Below, piece after piece: positions 32,733 to 42,800 of a DNA stretch of 64,000 bases. The stretch spans positions 992,001 to 1,056,000 of the forward strand of contig NC_011672.1 in the NCBI RefSeq assembly GCF_000150955.2. The letters run 5' to 3'. The notes under the pieces are model-generated. The model was not told the origin of the DNA. It saw only the letters and a list, made by a program, of their open reading frames with translations, and did no database searches. This DNA comes from Phaeodactylum tricornutum CCAP 1055/1. Lineage: Eukaryota; Bacillariophyta; Bacillariophyceae; Surirellales; Neidiaceae. Within the stretch, counting starts at the first letter, position 1; each line of letters opens with the position of its first letter. The translations under genes were made by a program, and so were the position numbers.

Positions 32733-34223
32733 TTATGTGTAACGTCGCCAGATGACTATTTCCTCAGGAGATTCATAGAAAGCACTCAAGGCGTCTATGT
32801 TTTGACCAAAAATATCCACACCACGAGGCTTACGATTGGAGCTCTTTGTAGTGAAGGTAGGCGCATCCGAGGAAATTGAGCGAGTCGATTCTTGTACCAC
32901 ATTTCCTCGTTGATTTGTGCTTAATAAACTTGAACGCTTCTTGGGTGATAGCGGTAGTCGATGTCGCGCGAGTGGCGGAGTGGGAGGCCGTGCTTGCAAC
33001 GGATTCGCAGCTTGAATTTTCTTCTTGTTGATCGCGACGAGCTCATACAAAACACGTTGTTTGCGCTCCTTCGGAGTCTCTTGAGAAACCTGAGGGTCTT
33101 TCGCTCGATCAACAATAAACAATGGAATAGAAGAAGGCATTTCGTTTCTGTTGTCTGAAGGCTGGCCAAAATTCGTCCAATCTGCGAAGCTAGAAGGAAT
33201 AGCGTCGTCCAGGCGAATAGAAGGTAGCTTGACGGAGGAATTTTGTCTCCTTGTTTTCGCTGGGGTCGCTATATTCTCAGATTTCTTACGACGCCAATAC
33301 GTATCTTGTGAATTGAGAACAGTAAACTGAGTGGATAAACAGAGATTTGGTGTTTTCTCAGAGAACGGGGCGTTGAAGTCGAGGTCACCCCCGGCAGTAG
33401 ATATAGAATAAGAGTCATCGAAAGTGGATTGATGTTTGGCTTCTTTAAGCGCAGATTGTCTCGGAGATATTATTGCCGACAAAGGCGGTTGAGGGAGACG
33501 TCTTGACAAGGTCATTCGAGGCCCAGGTGAAATTTGGGACGTTCTCCGAGGCGTACTTTGTAGTCGATTTGATCTCCTCGCATTTATCGTGTACGGGCTC
33601 GGGCTCAAAGATGAAAAGCTGCATGACAACGTGGTGGGTGTGTTGGTGCTTATATTTCCAACCGATTCATTCAAATCTTGTTGTCTTGCTGAGATTCGCG
33701 GGCTTCTGTCGATAGGCACGGTCTTGCGAAACCTGGCTTTTCTCGTCTTATTGACAGATCTAGGAGTAGCCCCCGCATTAGGCTTACCTTTCAAGGCAAT
33801 TTCATCTCTCCTTATTTCCTGATCTACTGTGCTTTGCTTCTTTTTGGATCTAAGTGGCTGCTTTGTACCGGAGGAAGAGTCAGACTTGCTCCGAAGAACA
33901 GACGTCCTTTTTCTAGTCCTCTCCTTCAGCATGCCGCCTCCGCTCGAGTTCGAGCTCGAGCGGCTTGCACGGGAACTATTGCAGCTCTTCCGGAGCTCTT
34001 TACTAGATGCGTCGATGGGAGGAATTACAATGGAAGGGGAAACCTGCAAGGTGTTTCCCCATTCACAGTCGAATGGTCGGTTCATGATTGCTGCTTCACA
34101 GACAGTCGCTATGCCGAGAGATTCGCTGAAGGTATGTGCAAAAGGTGTTTCATTCGAACTGTCAAGTCCTGGGAAACAAAACGAAAGAACAAATAAGCCC
34201 TTTTGAACCTCGTGCCAGAGCAT
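32733..34223 (-). CDS. Hypothetical Ser/Arg-rich disordered protein
   Basis: A long single frame of 496 codons from ATG 34223. The product is rich in Ser, Arg, Pro and Thr and contains many S/T-P sites and basic clusters ('LKERTRKRTSVLRSKSDSSS', 'SPGPRMTLSRRLPQPPL', 'PLSPKKRSSLL'). No folded domain is recognised. S/T-P density suggests a target of proline-directed kinases, possibly nuclear or cytoskeletal (inference). A later start at 'MNRPFDCEWG' is possible because the first ~45 residues differ in composition. It converges with PAM16. Confidence 0.58.
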   Translation of the reverse strand: MLWHEVQKGLFVLSFCFPGLDSSNETPFAHTFSESLGIATVCEAAIMNRPFDCEWGNTLQVSPSIVIPPIDASSKELRKSCNSSRASRSSSNSSGGGMLKERTRKRTSVLRSKSDSSSGTKQPLRSKKKQSTVDQEIRRDEIALKGKPNAGATPRSVNKTRKARFRKTVPIDRSPRISARQQDLNESVGNISTNTPTTLSCSFSSLSPSPYTINARRSNRLQSTPRRTSQISPGPRMTLSRRLPQPPLSAIISPRQSALKEAKHQSTFDDSYSISTAGGDLDFNAPFSEKTPNLCLSTQFTVLNSQDTYWRRKKSENIATPAKTRRQNSSVKLPSIRLDDAIPSSFADWTNFGQPSDNRNEMPSSIPLFIVDRAKDPQVSQETPKERKQRVLYELVAINKKKIQAANPLQARPPTPPLARHRLPLSPKKRSSLLSTNQRGNVVQESTRSISSDAPTFTTKSSNRKPRGVDIFGQNIDALSAFYESPEEIVIWRRYT

Positions 34224-34960
34224 TTGCTCAAATTCAAAAGACCAAACATATCCTTAAGTCGTTTGAAAACAATATTCAATGTAATGTGTTCTACGACTAT
34301 TTTGAAAAATGACCGACATATAAAAGGTCATTCTATCCATCTTGAAGTGACCATTCAGCACCAGCAAATAGATCTATCGTAAGATTTTTATTAATTTCGG
34401 CTACGTAATTGTATTGGTCGATCAATGCCTGGGTTTTGCTTGCAGTTTGTTCAGGAAATTGTTCAAGACCCCTTACCCTTGTTCTTCGAAAAAAATGTGC
34501 CTGATCACGCCTGTCGTGTCACGTGGTCTAACTCGCCAGACATTTTTCCTTTGCAAGAAAACGGTGACCGTCATCAATTGCTGTATAATGTAGAACGACT
34601 GCAGAGCGTCCGTTTCCGTTTTCTGGATTGGCTGCTGCATCAAGCGGGGATATATCTTTCAAGGTTGAAATCAATCTCCATTAACTGGAAAACAAATCGT
34701 ATCTGCGGTGCACCCAGACACTTTATTGCGCACTTAGAGGTGACCGAAGATTTTCAAAGGTTTTATCTGATCGTGGGAAAACCTTTTACTGTTAGGAACT
34801 TCTTTCTATTTCACTGTGGAGGCAACGTATGGTTCTGAGTGAGCAAGCCAGAAGAAACTGGTGCGTGCGAAGCCTTGTACAGCCTTTCCAACTGATATTT
34901 ATACATACGCATTCGCCTCGAAAATGTTCTCATCTTGCCTTTCTTATTACTTTTTGGCTT
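34224..34960. other. Intergenic region
   Basis: 737 bp upstream of both neighbours. A plus-strand frame at 34425-34838 (137 codons) has no recognisable domain and may be chance. Confidence 0.4.
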
Positions 34961-35209
34961 ATGTCCACACTTGACAGGCGCATTGCCGCCATTGTATGTT
35001 CGGTGGGAGTCGGAGTCTATGCTGTTTTGTATGCGGAATACGACCTTCCCGGGAAGAAACGCGATCACGTCTTTTCTGGAGTACAGCGAAGCTATCACAG
35101 TTTTGTGAACCGCCATGTGTTTGGGATTGACACGACATCAAATCCAGACGTTCCGTCTTCGTCCGCTCCCAAAGATGGGTCCCTCGGATCCGAAAGTAAC
35201 AACCGGTAG
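34961..35209 (+). CDS. Possible small single-span membrane protein
   Basis: From ATG 34961, 82 aa: 'MSTLDRRIAAIVCSVGVGVY' forms one hydrophobic helix (about 8-26), followed by a charged, Ser-rich tail ('AEYDLPGKKRDHVF', then 'SYHSFVNRHVFGID'). The form is that of small organelle inner-membrane proteins, but I recognise no family. The frame is open upstream to 34829. Evidence is limited to composition. Confidence 0.4.
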   Translation: MSTLDRRIAAIVCSVGVGVYAVLYAEYDLPGKKRDHVFSGVQRSYHSFVNRHVFGIDTTSNPDVPSSSAPKDGSLGSESNNR

Positions 35210-35970
35210 GCTGCCATACGGTTGACTGCTTTAAATATTGTTGTAAGCAGTTGGGAGGGTCAATTACTTCGGTTTGAAAAATAATGGTATGTTAGATGCG
35301 ACCTGTTTGAGCATCCAATCTGGTTCCCTTCCCTATTTTGACGGACATTTGGCCAGGTGCAACCACATGCAAAATCACAGCTAGCTCTAATTTAAAGTTT
35401 TCTGGGTTCCCAACCCCCGTCCCGCGTGGCGTGGTGGTACCGGCACATGGAGGCATGTAAACTCGACTTAGCTATAGGGCGACGTGGTGGAGAGGATCCA
35501 TCAGTCAACACATTTGAAACCTGTTGTAGGATCTACTATCGCAGTAAGACGGTACTGGTAGGATAAAAGCAAGTTTTGGTAACAAGCGGCCCGCGGACTC
35601 GAACCAAGTGCATGCCAATCTCATTCTCAATGTAAGTGCAACTTTATGGTAGCACCGTTTGATGTACGAAATTGCGTGCAGTTCCCGAAGAACTCTATCT
35701 GTTACCAAAAATGTTAGTGATCCTCACAGGCACATTCACTGTCAAAAAGATCATCGATGATTGTTATATAGAACTACTATTTTTGGGAGTAACAGTTAGC
35801 TCAAGTCGCCTAGTTTTAAAACCAATAATTGTCAATATGTCGGTCGCATCAAGTTGCGACGACGGCGGCAGTACCCCATTTACTGGTAGAGACAACGGGG
35901 ATTACCTTGAGCACTTCCGGAAGACAAATCCAATGCATTCGTCTGCAAGTTTCTTGTCTTACGCAGGAAA
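35210..35970. other. Intergenic region
   Basis: 761 bp with a GC-rich patch around 35405-35450 and no recognised gene. The string ggactcgaacc at ~35594 was checked for a tRNA and does not fit. Confidence 0.4.
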
Positions 35971-38900
35971 ATGGCCGAGCTCGCGCATTTTCAGCTAAGC
36001 CAAGCGCTGAATGTAATTGCACCTGAGGATAAGGCGGCTTATCTAGAAGCTGCCACGAAAGTCCCAGGCCTCGTCCAGAAGGAATCCAATTTTGTATCCT
36101 TTTTTCGATGTGATCGAGGCGATTCAGACAACGCATGCCGCCGACTGATCGCGTATTGGCAGATGAGGTGCGAGATATTTCAAGAACGAGCCTTTCTCCC
36201 TTTAAACTTACTCGGCAACGGAGCGCTCACATCCGATGAGGTAGATTTACTCCAACAGGGTAGTGTCGTTTTGCTTCCAGCGGACAGTGCCAAGCGAAGT
36301 GTTGTTTTTCTCGACTACTCCAAGTGCCCCGAGATTTGCAAAAAGAATCATAACGTTTGGATGCGACTTATCTTCTACCTTCTCCATCTTGTTTCGGAGA
36401 GCGAAAAGGCGCAATCGGAGGGCTTCATTGTTTTATGCAGAGCTATCAACGTGACTGCGGCAGACCTTCCGCTCGAGTCTGTCTTGGCTCTTTCAGACTT
36501 GATGCTGAATTCGTTTCACGCTCAAGCAAAGCGTATTCACGTTATTGTTCCGCCGCGAACCGTCACAACAAACTCTTTTATGTCTGGCGTTTTGAAGCGA
36601 TTGGGCAGTTCGTTGGGGGGGAAGGTAGTTTTTCATCTCTTGGACGAAGAGACGGCGACTAGAGACCAGCTTCACTCGTACGGGCTTATCAAAGAGGGGC
36701 TACCGACGTGTTTTGGTGGCACATGGTCCCATGAACTGTTTGAGAGAATTCTTTTAACTCGAAATCATCAGGATTTGGTCAATGAACAGCTTAGGGTAAC
36801 CGCCAAACGTGACGCTGAGCGCACAGAGTCTTTTGATGTCCTAAAGGAAGTTCTGAATGAAAAGGAAAGTCTGAAGTCGTCCGGTGAAAATTTGAAATTC
36901 TTGTCAAAGGAAGGCACAGAATTCGTTACGATACTTAAAGACCTAAATGAGGCGATGACGTTGTTACCTGAGAGTCTAATCAAAGTATACAAAAGAGCCC
37001 TGAAAGATTGTCCTGAGGTCGTTGAACGGGAGTCTCATCCTTTGACATTCCTTCGCTTCGAATATTGGGATCCATGGGCAGCAGCATCTCGATTGGCGAC
37101 TTACTGGATGGAGAGGTTTGAATTTTTTGGCAAAAAAGCGTTTCTTCCAATGGTTGGGGGTGCTGCATTGCAAGGTTCAGATCTTCAAGTAATAAACAGA
37201 AACTCGCTCCTTGTTTTGCCGAATCATAAAACGGGGCGCAGCGTTTTGTACATGGATCGATCGAGGGTGCCATTTGATAGCAAGAGCACAAGGCCCCAGA
37301 AGCTTCGGATGCTGTTTGCGTGTCTTACTGAGCTTTCTAGAAACAGTATGTCACAAGAAGAGGGGTTTTGTCTCCTTGCACGATTATGCAGCGAGGGCCC
37401 AAGCGGATTTGACAGATATGTATTGACGCGATCTTTGGATCTTGTACGTAAAGCGTTTCCTATTCGAATTGCCAAGGCAGTTTTTGTTAATATAGCTCAA
37501 CAAGGGGTAAAGCGGACTTTATTGAAGAGCTTCGTACCATTTTGGATAAAGCTTCTCGGCCCAGCAATTAGAGACATGGCGCAATTCATCTTTTGTGAAA
37601 CCGGGCCAGAGCTCTTATTGACCTTAGAAAGTGATGGTTTCAAGGCCGATGCAATTCCACAGGACCTGGGGGGCTCATGGACTCCGGAAGAACATGCAGT
37701 AACCAAATCGAGCCACGTGGTAAGTGCAACCGAGCAGTTCAAAATGTCAGCTCGGTCCCGTTTAGAAGATGCAATTTCTATCATCCCAGAGGACAAAAAG
37801 GCTGCGTATTTAGAAGCCAAAGCACGCTGTTCACATCTGGTTCAAACTGAATCAAATTCTTCTTATTTTTTACGTCGAGAGGCCTACGATGTTTGGGCGG
37901 CTGCTAAGCGTCTTGTGGCTTACTGGGACGAACGAAAGAAAATATTTGGTGAGCGAGCGTTCCGACCCATGATCTTGACAGGTGAAGGGGCTTTGTCTCT
38001 ATTGGATATTGAAGTTTTCAAAACAGGGTATTTGGTGTTACTCCCTGCCGACTACAATGGCCGGGCTGTGATATGTTATGATCCTTCTCGGCTGAGCAGT
38101 GATTGTCGTGAAACAAGACTGCGCTGCTTGTTCTATGTGATGACAATTGCCTGCGAGTACGAGAAAACGTTCGAGGAGGGATTCATCGGAATGGCAATCA
38201 TCAATAAATCTGGCTTCCAACGTACGCTCGGACTCCATGGTCCCCAAGATTTAGTGTCTAGGGCACTGCCGGTAAAACTTGCTGGTTCACATGTGGTCCA
38301 TTGTCCACGTCAAATCAGAAAGGAATGGTTTCTTGAGCGAATGTTGCCTGTTTTGATGAGACTAGTTAGCAAAGCTACTACTCGAGTTGTGGCACACGCT
38401 GGAGGCTCTAGAGAAGAGCAACTTCACGGCATTCTTGCTGTTGGCTTGGAAAAGGAAGGCCTGCCCACGACTATCGGCGGAACTTGGTCGTACGACTCTG
38501 ACTTTCCCCAGTGGATAGCTGATCGGGTTCAATCAGAACGGGTTCGATACAATTTAATTCCTGCGCAATCTTTAACAACGGCGAACGCTCCGGAAGACCG
38601 GGAAGAAACTCGCAAACGAAAGATGGGCGCAATCTATTCACGGCGAAAGCGAGCTCGCCAAAGAGAGAAGCTCGATTCTCTACATACTAAATCATATGAT
38701 CTTAGCAGCAGAAATGATGCTCTACGAAGAGAAGGTTCACGTTTAGAAAAATTGCTGGAACGGGCCAAACATGAGGTTGGTGTATACCAAGGGACATCGG
38801 CATCCTCTGGGGCCACTGACATTGCTATAAAGAACTTTACCGCTTCCCGAGCCGCATCGCTTTTTCAAACCTCTTTTTATCCGCGAAATATTGTTGAGCA

Positions 38901-39318
38901 ACAGGCGCCGTCGCATGTGGCTCGCGATCATACCCTGCTGGGACATTCGGTCCCAACAAGCCTCAAAGAAGGTTCTAAGCGGCCACCGTCAATGATGAGC
39001 ATATTACAATCCAAACTCGGTTCCTCGTCTGCTGTGGGTCCATTTGAAATGACGTACGGACATCAGTCGCGTTCGCAGATGAATCCATCATTGGGTTCAG
39101 CGTTTGTGGGGACGCCTTGGGCTCCTGCTACCACGACCCCATCTATGCGTCCGACTTCCAACCAGCAAGCCGTCCCATACGCTGCAGCCATGACTTCGAA
39201 TATGGAAGGGTCCACCCAGAACCTTGATCTCGGCTCTCTCCAAGGTCTACCGTCTTCGGCCCGAATCGCGCTGGCAAAGTATAGGCAACAAAGCAGGGAG
39301 GACCAAGGCAATCAGTAA
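35971..39318 (+). CDS. Three CRAL-TRIO-like domains plus C-terminal bZIP-like region
   Basis: Single exon of 1115 aa. Three tandem units of ~260 residues (about 7-256, 318-570, 590-855) share the pattern 'A...(I/L)PE....YLEA...(V/L)VQ.ES....FLR...D.WAAA.RL..YW..R...FG.RAF.P(M/L)' then 'V.LLP.D..GR.V...D.S(R/K)' and '(Q/E)EGF', which fits CRAL-TRIO (Sec14-like) N- and C-terminal parts as common in diatoms. Units 1 and 3 end with 'EGLPT..GGTWS'. At about 886-940 follows a basic stretch 'AIYSRRKRARQREKLDSL' and a zipper with four Leu at exact seven-residue steps. Relative to the zipper, Arg sits at -10 as in bZIPs, but the usual Asn at -18 is Gly. The C-terminus is Ser/Pro-rich. Suggested role: a lipid-sensing transcription factor (inference only). 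Confidence 0.85.
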   Translation: MAELAHFQLSQALNVIAPEDKAAYLEAATKVPGLVQKESNFVSFFRCDRGDSDNACRRLIAYWQMRCEIFQERAFLPLNLLGNGALTSDEVDLLQQGSVVLLPADSAKRSVVFLDYSKCPEICKKNHNVWMRLIFYLLHLVSESEKAQSEGFIVLCRAINVTAADLPLESVLALSDLMLNSFHAQAKRIHVIVPPRTVTTNSFMSGVLKRLGSSLGGKVVFHLLDEETATRDQLHSYGLIKEGLPTCFGGTWSHELFERILLTRNHQDLVNEQLRVTAKRDAERTESFDVLKEVLNEKESLKSSGENLKFLSKEGTEFVTILKDLNEAMTLLPESLIKVYKRALKDCPEVVERESHPLTFLRFEYWDPWAAASRLATYWMERFEFFGKKAFLPMVGGAALQGSDLQVINRNSLLVLPNHKTGRSVLYMDRSRVPFDSKSTRPQKLRMLFACLTELSRNSMSQEEGFCLLARLCSEGPSGFDRYVLTRSLDLVRKAFPIRIAKAVFVNIAQQGVKRTLLKSFVPFWIKLLGPAIRDMAQFIFCETGPELLLTLESDGFKADAIPQDLGGSWTPEEHAVTKSSHVVSATEQFKMSARSRLEDAISIIPEDKKAAYLEAKARCSHLVQTESNSSYFLRREAYDVWAAAKRLVAYWDERKKIFGERAFRPMILTGEGALSLLDIEVFKTGYLVLLPADYNGRAVICYDPSRLSSDCRETRLRCLFYVMTIACEYEKTFEEGFIGMAIINKSGFQRTLGLHGPQDLVSRALPVKLAGSHVVHCPRQIRKEWFLERMLPVLMRLVSKATTRVVAHAGGSREEQLHGILAVGLEKEGLPTTIGGTWSYDSDFPQWIADRVQSERVRYNLIPAQSLTTANAPEDREETRKRKMGAIYSRRKRARQREKLDSLHTKSYDLSSRNDALRREGSRLEKLLERAKHEVGVYQGTSASSGATDIAIKNFTASRAASLFQTSFYPRNIVEQQAPSHVARDHTLLGHSVPTSLKEGSKRPPSMMSILQSKLGSSSAVGPFEMTYGHQSRSQMNPSLGSAFVGTPWAPATTTPSMRPTSNQQAVPYAAAMTSNMEGSTQNLDLGSLQGLPSSARIALAKYRQQSREDQGNQ

Positions 39319-39836
39319 TTTAGCATTTTTCCTGTAGCCTACAGGTACTGGGTATCCTTTAGAGAACACGTGTGCATCGGTGTGATATTTGTGCTGCGTT
39401 TGCCAAGACACTAGCTGACAGGTAATGCAAAACTCCTTTTGAAAATTACACAACAAAAGTCTAAGGTTTGTGTATGAGTGTGAACCGCATTTTAGAGTTA
39501 CATTACCTAATCATTTTGCCAAGATGCTGTGTCCGTTCCGACAAAGACAGGCAAGGCAGACAGACTCACGGTTGGGAAACTCGTGGAACAAATTTGGTCC
39601 AGAACAAGTAGGCGGCCGGACTGTAAGTCGCCATTGCCGAGAAGCAAATCACGTATCTCTGACTGTTAGGTACGTCTTTGGAGGCATCCAGCTCTTTGTT
39701 AGGTCCTTGGTTGTTGGTTCCGAACGGTGCATGAATCCACGGTTTCAGTAACAATCTGAATAGAGCTCACACAGGGTGAATAACTAGTTTACTGTAAAAA
39801 CGTTTCGTTACGGTACGTACGTATTGGAGTTCCAGC
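39319..39836. other. Intergenic region
   Basis: 518 bp between co-oriented genes; nothing recognised. Confidence 0.4.
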
Positions 39837-42800
39837 ATGCCTTCAGAGCCGGAAAAGGAATGGACTCTTGAACACCATTTGGTAGGGTCGACGTTGCCGA
39901 GATCCGTGCCGATCCGAGTTAGCGGACAGCACTATGCCATTACCGAACAAAACACGACGTTGCAGTTCTTTCAACCCGAAGACATTCCTGCTCGAAAGCC
40001 TGCGCTATGGAGATCCATCACAACAGGATGGGAAGAACACGGCGTCGCTCTAGCCTTGGACAACGTAGCTTCCGATATGCAAGATCCTGTTGTGCTCGAC
40101 ATTTCTCACAATCAAAGAGTCTTGACGGATCGGATCCAGTCGATTCTATTAAAGGAGGTTTTGGATGAGTACCTTCCCGATCTTATTATGGTAGCTGCGT
40201 TAGAAGAGGTCACTGCTCAGTTTCTGAAGCAAAGAATGCTGGAGGAAAATGAAACGGCCATCACACAGTCGTCTGCTAGCAGTAAATCCAACCTGCCAAT
40301 GTCACCGCCGCGCTATTACAGCAAACCACCCAGCAGCTACCTGACTCCGCCTGTCTTTAATGATCCTGCGGGTAAAGAATCATCAGAACTGCCCGTCGCT
40401 GTGCAGTTCACTCCCAACCAGCTAGTGGCGCGGATCAAACAAGGATGTGCCATGGTGTACGCACTAGAGCAGGCAAATAACCCTCCGCCGAGCTCGATCA
40501 ATACGAGCGCAATGTCTGAGCGTCGATCCAGCAGTCGGATTGCTCGTAAAGAAACGCAGAAGGTACAAGACGAGACGGATCGAACAGCTTTATGGAAAAT
40601 TGTGCCTGGTGGCAAAGTTGCTACTTTTCTTCACAATCGTTTGTATCAGAAATCAGTCCCTGCCTCGGAACGAACGAAATCAGAGGTACTAGATTCAACG
40701 ACCTATGATGAAAGGGGAAAGGAGAAATCGAGTGAATTAATGAAACAAGAACCTACGGAAGAATCTAATCAGGCCCAAATCAAATCGGACGACGTTGTCA
40801 AAATTTTGCCTAAAGAAATCACCAAGGTTGATGAGCATCAAAACAGTCTTAACACTTTACAATTGCATGCAGAACTACCTCTTCTGGGAGCGATGAGGGT
40901 AGACGTTGACCAAAAAAACGATCATGCTGAAGACGAGGAAATCTCAGAACCAGCTGATGAGACGTACTCTCCCGAAGCCGATGCCGAAGGTGATGCTGAC
41001 GAAGAAGACGAGACAGGAAGTTATACAAAGGAAAATTTGGAGGACCTACAGCTCGAGAACGTGCACAATGCGAAGGATAGGAGAGAGGTCACGGTTGATA
41101 AAAACGGTGATGGTGAGGAAGAAACCGACGGTGAAGGTATCGAAGTAATCGACGCAAAGAACCCTTACTTGCAGCCAACGAACAGCTTTGTTTTAGAATG
41201 GCTAGGTCGAAAGACTGGAAAATATCTTTCTAACGAAGACCTGCAAAATTCCTTCCCGCAGCTAATTGTCACTGCGTCAAAGAAGAAGAAGATGAAAGCA
41301 TCACAGAATGAAATGGGGCGTATGTTACAAACGCTTGTTACGCCATTAGACCGCCTTGTGTGGAGATACACGATGGCTTCCGAGATTGGGATGGATAACC
41401 CAGAGGCTAGACTGGCCTTAGAAACGGTTGTCGAAGAAGACCCTCCAGATGTCATGAAATGGGAAACGTCTTACTTCGGTAGAACCCAATTTACGCTTCG
41501 TGTTCTACACAACTCTGTCGCTGAAGAAGTCAAAGTGCGTGAAGCCAATGGACTAGTCGAAGCGGAAGCTGAATACAAGGCGAAGAAAACGTGGGACTCA
41601 CATCGGTACAAGGGAATCCATGGGGGCCACACTTGCTGGCCGTCTTGGACGGATGGCGTTGCTAATTGGTACGAAGAGCAGAAAATGCATCGTAAGGATG
41701 AAGATAAAAATGATGCTCAGATCAACAAGACGTCCATTAAAGAAAACACAAATGACATATTGTTGGCGCAATCAATAGCTGACCTTGAAACAGAAGGCCG
41801 AGGTTCATCGCGAAGGGCAAAAAGGCGTGGAGTAGAAGGGGGCGGGGTGTTTTATGGAACCCAGTCGAATATGACTCAAAAACAATTGATGGACACGCTT
41901 TTGAGGTTAGTTTCGCAAAATTCGTTTCAAACCGCTGCTTCCCTGCTTTCCGCGGTTCCTGAAGAAAGCAGCGACCCAATGAGGCGAATTCGAACGGCAC
42001 TTGGCCGAGTTCTTTGGAAACGGAATCAAGTGGCCAGAATATCTGTCAAGACAGCGTGGACTGATTTGTCCATTTGGAAAACTCTGCAATCTGGTCCCCT
42101 ACTTTCGATCGCAGATTCTGCCTATTCCAACAACGCAAACGTCAGTACCTGTTCTTTAGAGACAAACCTTACTTCTTCCGATTTTGAATTGATCGAGTAT
42201 GTTCGCAGGCTGCATCAGATAGAGCTGGGACTCCGTAGCCTTGTGATTAAGCACCTGACTGAAATACCACTTGCTATAATCGCAACAGCGGCTGATGAGA
42301 GACCTGGAACTATGGAAGCGATGGATGACGCAGACTTTGAAGGCTCAGGTGGTGTCCAGTGGCAATCGACCGGGCACTCTTTTTTAACAAAGCGAATTTT
42401 TCGACCATCGGAGACCCAGAACACTAACGATTTGACACCTTGCTACTGGTTCACCGTTCATGACTTTGCTCCTTCAATTGCATCGGGGCCAGAAGATGAA
42501 CAAGCCCCATCTTCTGAACGAGCTGTCATTGGAAACGCAAAAGATTGTAACACCGTTGAACGCCGAATGCGATTTCGGGCCAGTCTTGAATCATCTGGAC
42601 CGAATGGCGATTTACCTGCAATGAACCTTCTTCTTACAGAAGCACAAGTATTGGCTGGGCTAAAGGCTGCAGAGATTGAGTCGAACCAAAAAGGAGCTGC
42701 ACTTTTGCGAGAAAACCCTTTTTCAAATGAAATTGGGGCAAAAATAACCTTGCTCTCGTCGAATAATCAAGAAGAAGCATGCTCGTTCAACGCAGCCATT

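Noticed and set aside
35570-35660. tRNA-like string ggactcgaacc (reverse complement resembles a T-loop)
   Set aside because: The flanking bases do not form a T stem, and no anticodon or acceptor stem fits.
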